Shown: piece by piece, positions 63,212 to 64,000 of the stretch | How positions within the stretch are numbered: the stretch's first letter is position 1 | Layout: every line of letters begins with the position of its first letter | From: Nocardia abscessus | Lineage (GTDB): Bacteria > Actinomycetota > Actinomycetes > Mycobacteriales > Mycobacteriaceae | DNA: 64,000 nucleotides | Direction of reading: 5' to 3' | Assembly: GCF_015477775.1 (NCBI RefSeq) | Contig: NZ_JADLQO010000019.1 | Coordinates: 62,001-126,000 of the forward strand | Program-made: the position numbers and the translations under genes | The notes under the pieces: model-generated | What the model saw: the letters and a program-made list of their open reading frames with translations, nothing else | Databases searched by the model: none | What the model was told of the DNA's origin: nothing

Positions 63212-64000
63212 GGCAGTACTCCGTTGCTCGTGGTCGACCGTTCGAATCGGGTGTGGGAGCGCATCAATTCACCGCGGTTGGTCTGCGCCGCCATCAGGGA
63301 CAGTTCGCCGCACAACACGGTGGCCGCCGCGATCACGGCGAGACGGCGGGCGTTGTCGCCGTCCTGCCGCTGCGAACGGCAGCCGAGGCGGGTGAGATTC
63401 TCGTCGACGAAACTCTGGTGCTTGCCGTTCCCGACGGTCCCGACGATGAGGTTGGGCAGCGTGCACGAGAAGTAGAGATCCCCGGCGCGGTCCTCGGCGT
63501 GCGTGACGCCTTGGGATCCCTCGACGATGTTCGCGGAGTCCTGCCCGGTGGCCAGGTAGAAGGCCAACAGCATGTTGGCGTAATGCGCGTTGGCGGATCG
63601 GATTCCACCGGCGAGCAGCGTGCCGATGAGATTCTTGCGGATGTTCAGCTCGACCACCTGTCGAGCGGTGGTGTGCAGTCTCCTTTCCACCACGTCGCGG
63701 GGTATGAGTATTTCGGTGACGACATTCTTGCCGCGGCCGAGGATCCCGTTGACCGCGGTGGCTTTCTTGTCCGTGCAATAGTTTCCGGACACCGAGACGT
63801 AGCGCAGCCCGGGAATCGTCGCCACGATGTGGTTCATCAGATGATCGGAGGCGAGCGTGGCCATGTTGTGGCCTGCGGCGTCACCGGTGGTGAACGCGAA
63901 TCGCAGGAACAGCAGATTCCCGGTGATCTGATGGTGCAGGTCGATGAGGCGGGCGTACCGGCTGCTGCCCGCGGCCACCTCCTGCAGTTCGCCGAATCGG
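63208..64000 (-). CDS. mvaA: Hydroxymethylglutaryl-CoA reductase, 5' part beyond window
   Basis: The C-terminal 264 or so residues of HMG-CoA reductase, which makes mevalonate from HMG-CoA with NAD(P)H. DAAGHNMAT, VSGNYCTDKKAT and LGAG-like ending motifs match class I/II reductases. The frame stays open past 64000, so the 5' end is outside. Downstream it overlaps mvaS. The remaining mevalonate genes probably lie to the right. Confidence 0.92.
   Translation of the reverse strand, partial: RFGELQEVAAGSSRYARLIDLHHQITGNLLFLRFAFTTGDAAGHNMATLASDHLMNHIVATIPGLRYVSVSGNYCTDKKATAVNGILGRGKNVVTEILIPRDVVERRLHTTARQVVELNIRKNLIGTLLAGGIRSANAHYANMLLAFYLATGQDSANIVEGSQGVTHAEDRAGDLYFSCTLPNLIVGTVGNGKHQSFVDENLTRLGCRSQRQDGDNARRLAVIAAATVLCGELSLMAAQTNRGELMRSHTRFERSTTSNGVLP

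Overview
The window is high-GC actinobacterial DNA, most likely from Nocardia or a close relative. The signs are GTG and TTG starts, ATGA gene overlaps, DUF574 (Methyltransf_19) methyltransferases, an XRE/DUF5753 regulator beside a DUF6879-type protein, a P450 of the conservon (CYP157-like) type, a HelR/HelD ATPase behind a rifamycin-associated element, and an I-E-like CRISPR repeat. The genus is inferred, not proven. No tRNA or rRNA gene was recognised.

Left region, about 1-12.7 kb. A leftward run encodes an FAD aromatic hydroxylase, an EXXR-less P450, a nucleoside-hydrolase-like protein, a thymidylate-kinase-like protein and a DNA-glycosylase-like protein. It looks like nucleotide metabolism plus oxidative tailoring. 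Next come two DUF574 methyltransferases (one frameshifted), a histidine-phosphatase fold that has lost its catalytic histidines, a small-protein/DUF6879/XRE trio, a CxxC protein and an HD-domain protein.

Mosaic accessory region, about 13-44.7 kb. It holds a catalytically degenerate tyrosine recombinase, two sigma-factor cassettes (14.8 and 38.4 kb) each followed by a copy of the same gene remnant, and many pseudogenes. Short palindromic repeats near 17.1, 19.3, 22.7 and 29.2 kb resemble ends of IS21-type elements and separate the modules. Cargo includes a PD-(D/E)XK-type protein, a VAO-type FAD oxidase, a GNAT, paired small paralogues, a PLD-fold protein opposite an OGG-like glycosylase, a GIY-YIG-like protein and a KAP P-loop NTPase. 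This resembles a defence or mobile-gene island, but no known complete defence system is present. A CRISPR array with 14 repeats (42.8-43.6 kb) has no cas genes in the window.

Integrative element core, about 44.7-50.4 kb. A leftward operon encodes an AbrB/SpoVT-like protein, a complete tyrosine recombinase, a SpdB/DUF2637-like membrane protein split into two overlapping frames, and a primase-type replication protein. It abuts an osmoprotectant ABC transporter ATPase gene whose 3' end is replaced, which suggests integration into that gene.

Right region, about 50.4-64 kb, looks like ordinary chromosome: ABC permease and ATPase, TauD-type dioxygenase, LysR regulator, ABM-like monooxygenase, small membrane protein, class II glutamine amidotransferase, esterase, AraC regulator, HelR with its upstream element, a tandem rhodanese, and HMG-CoA synthase with the 3' end of HMG-CoA reductase (mevalonate pathway, running off the right edge).
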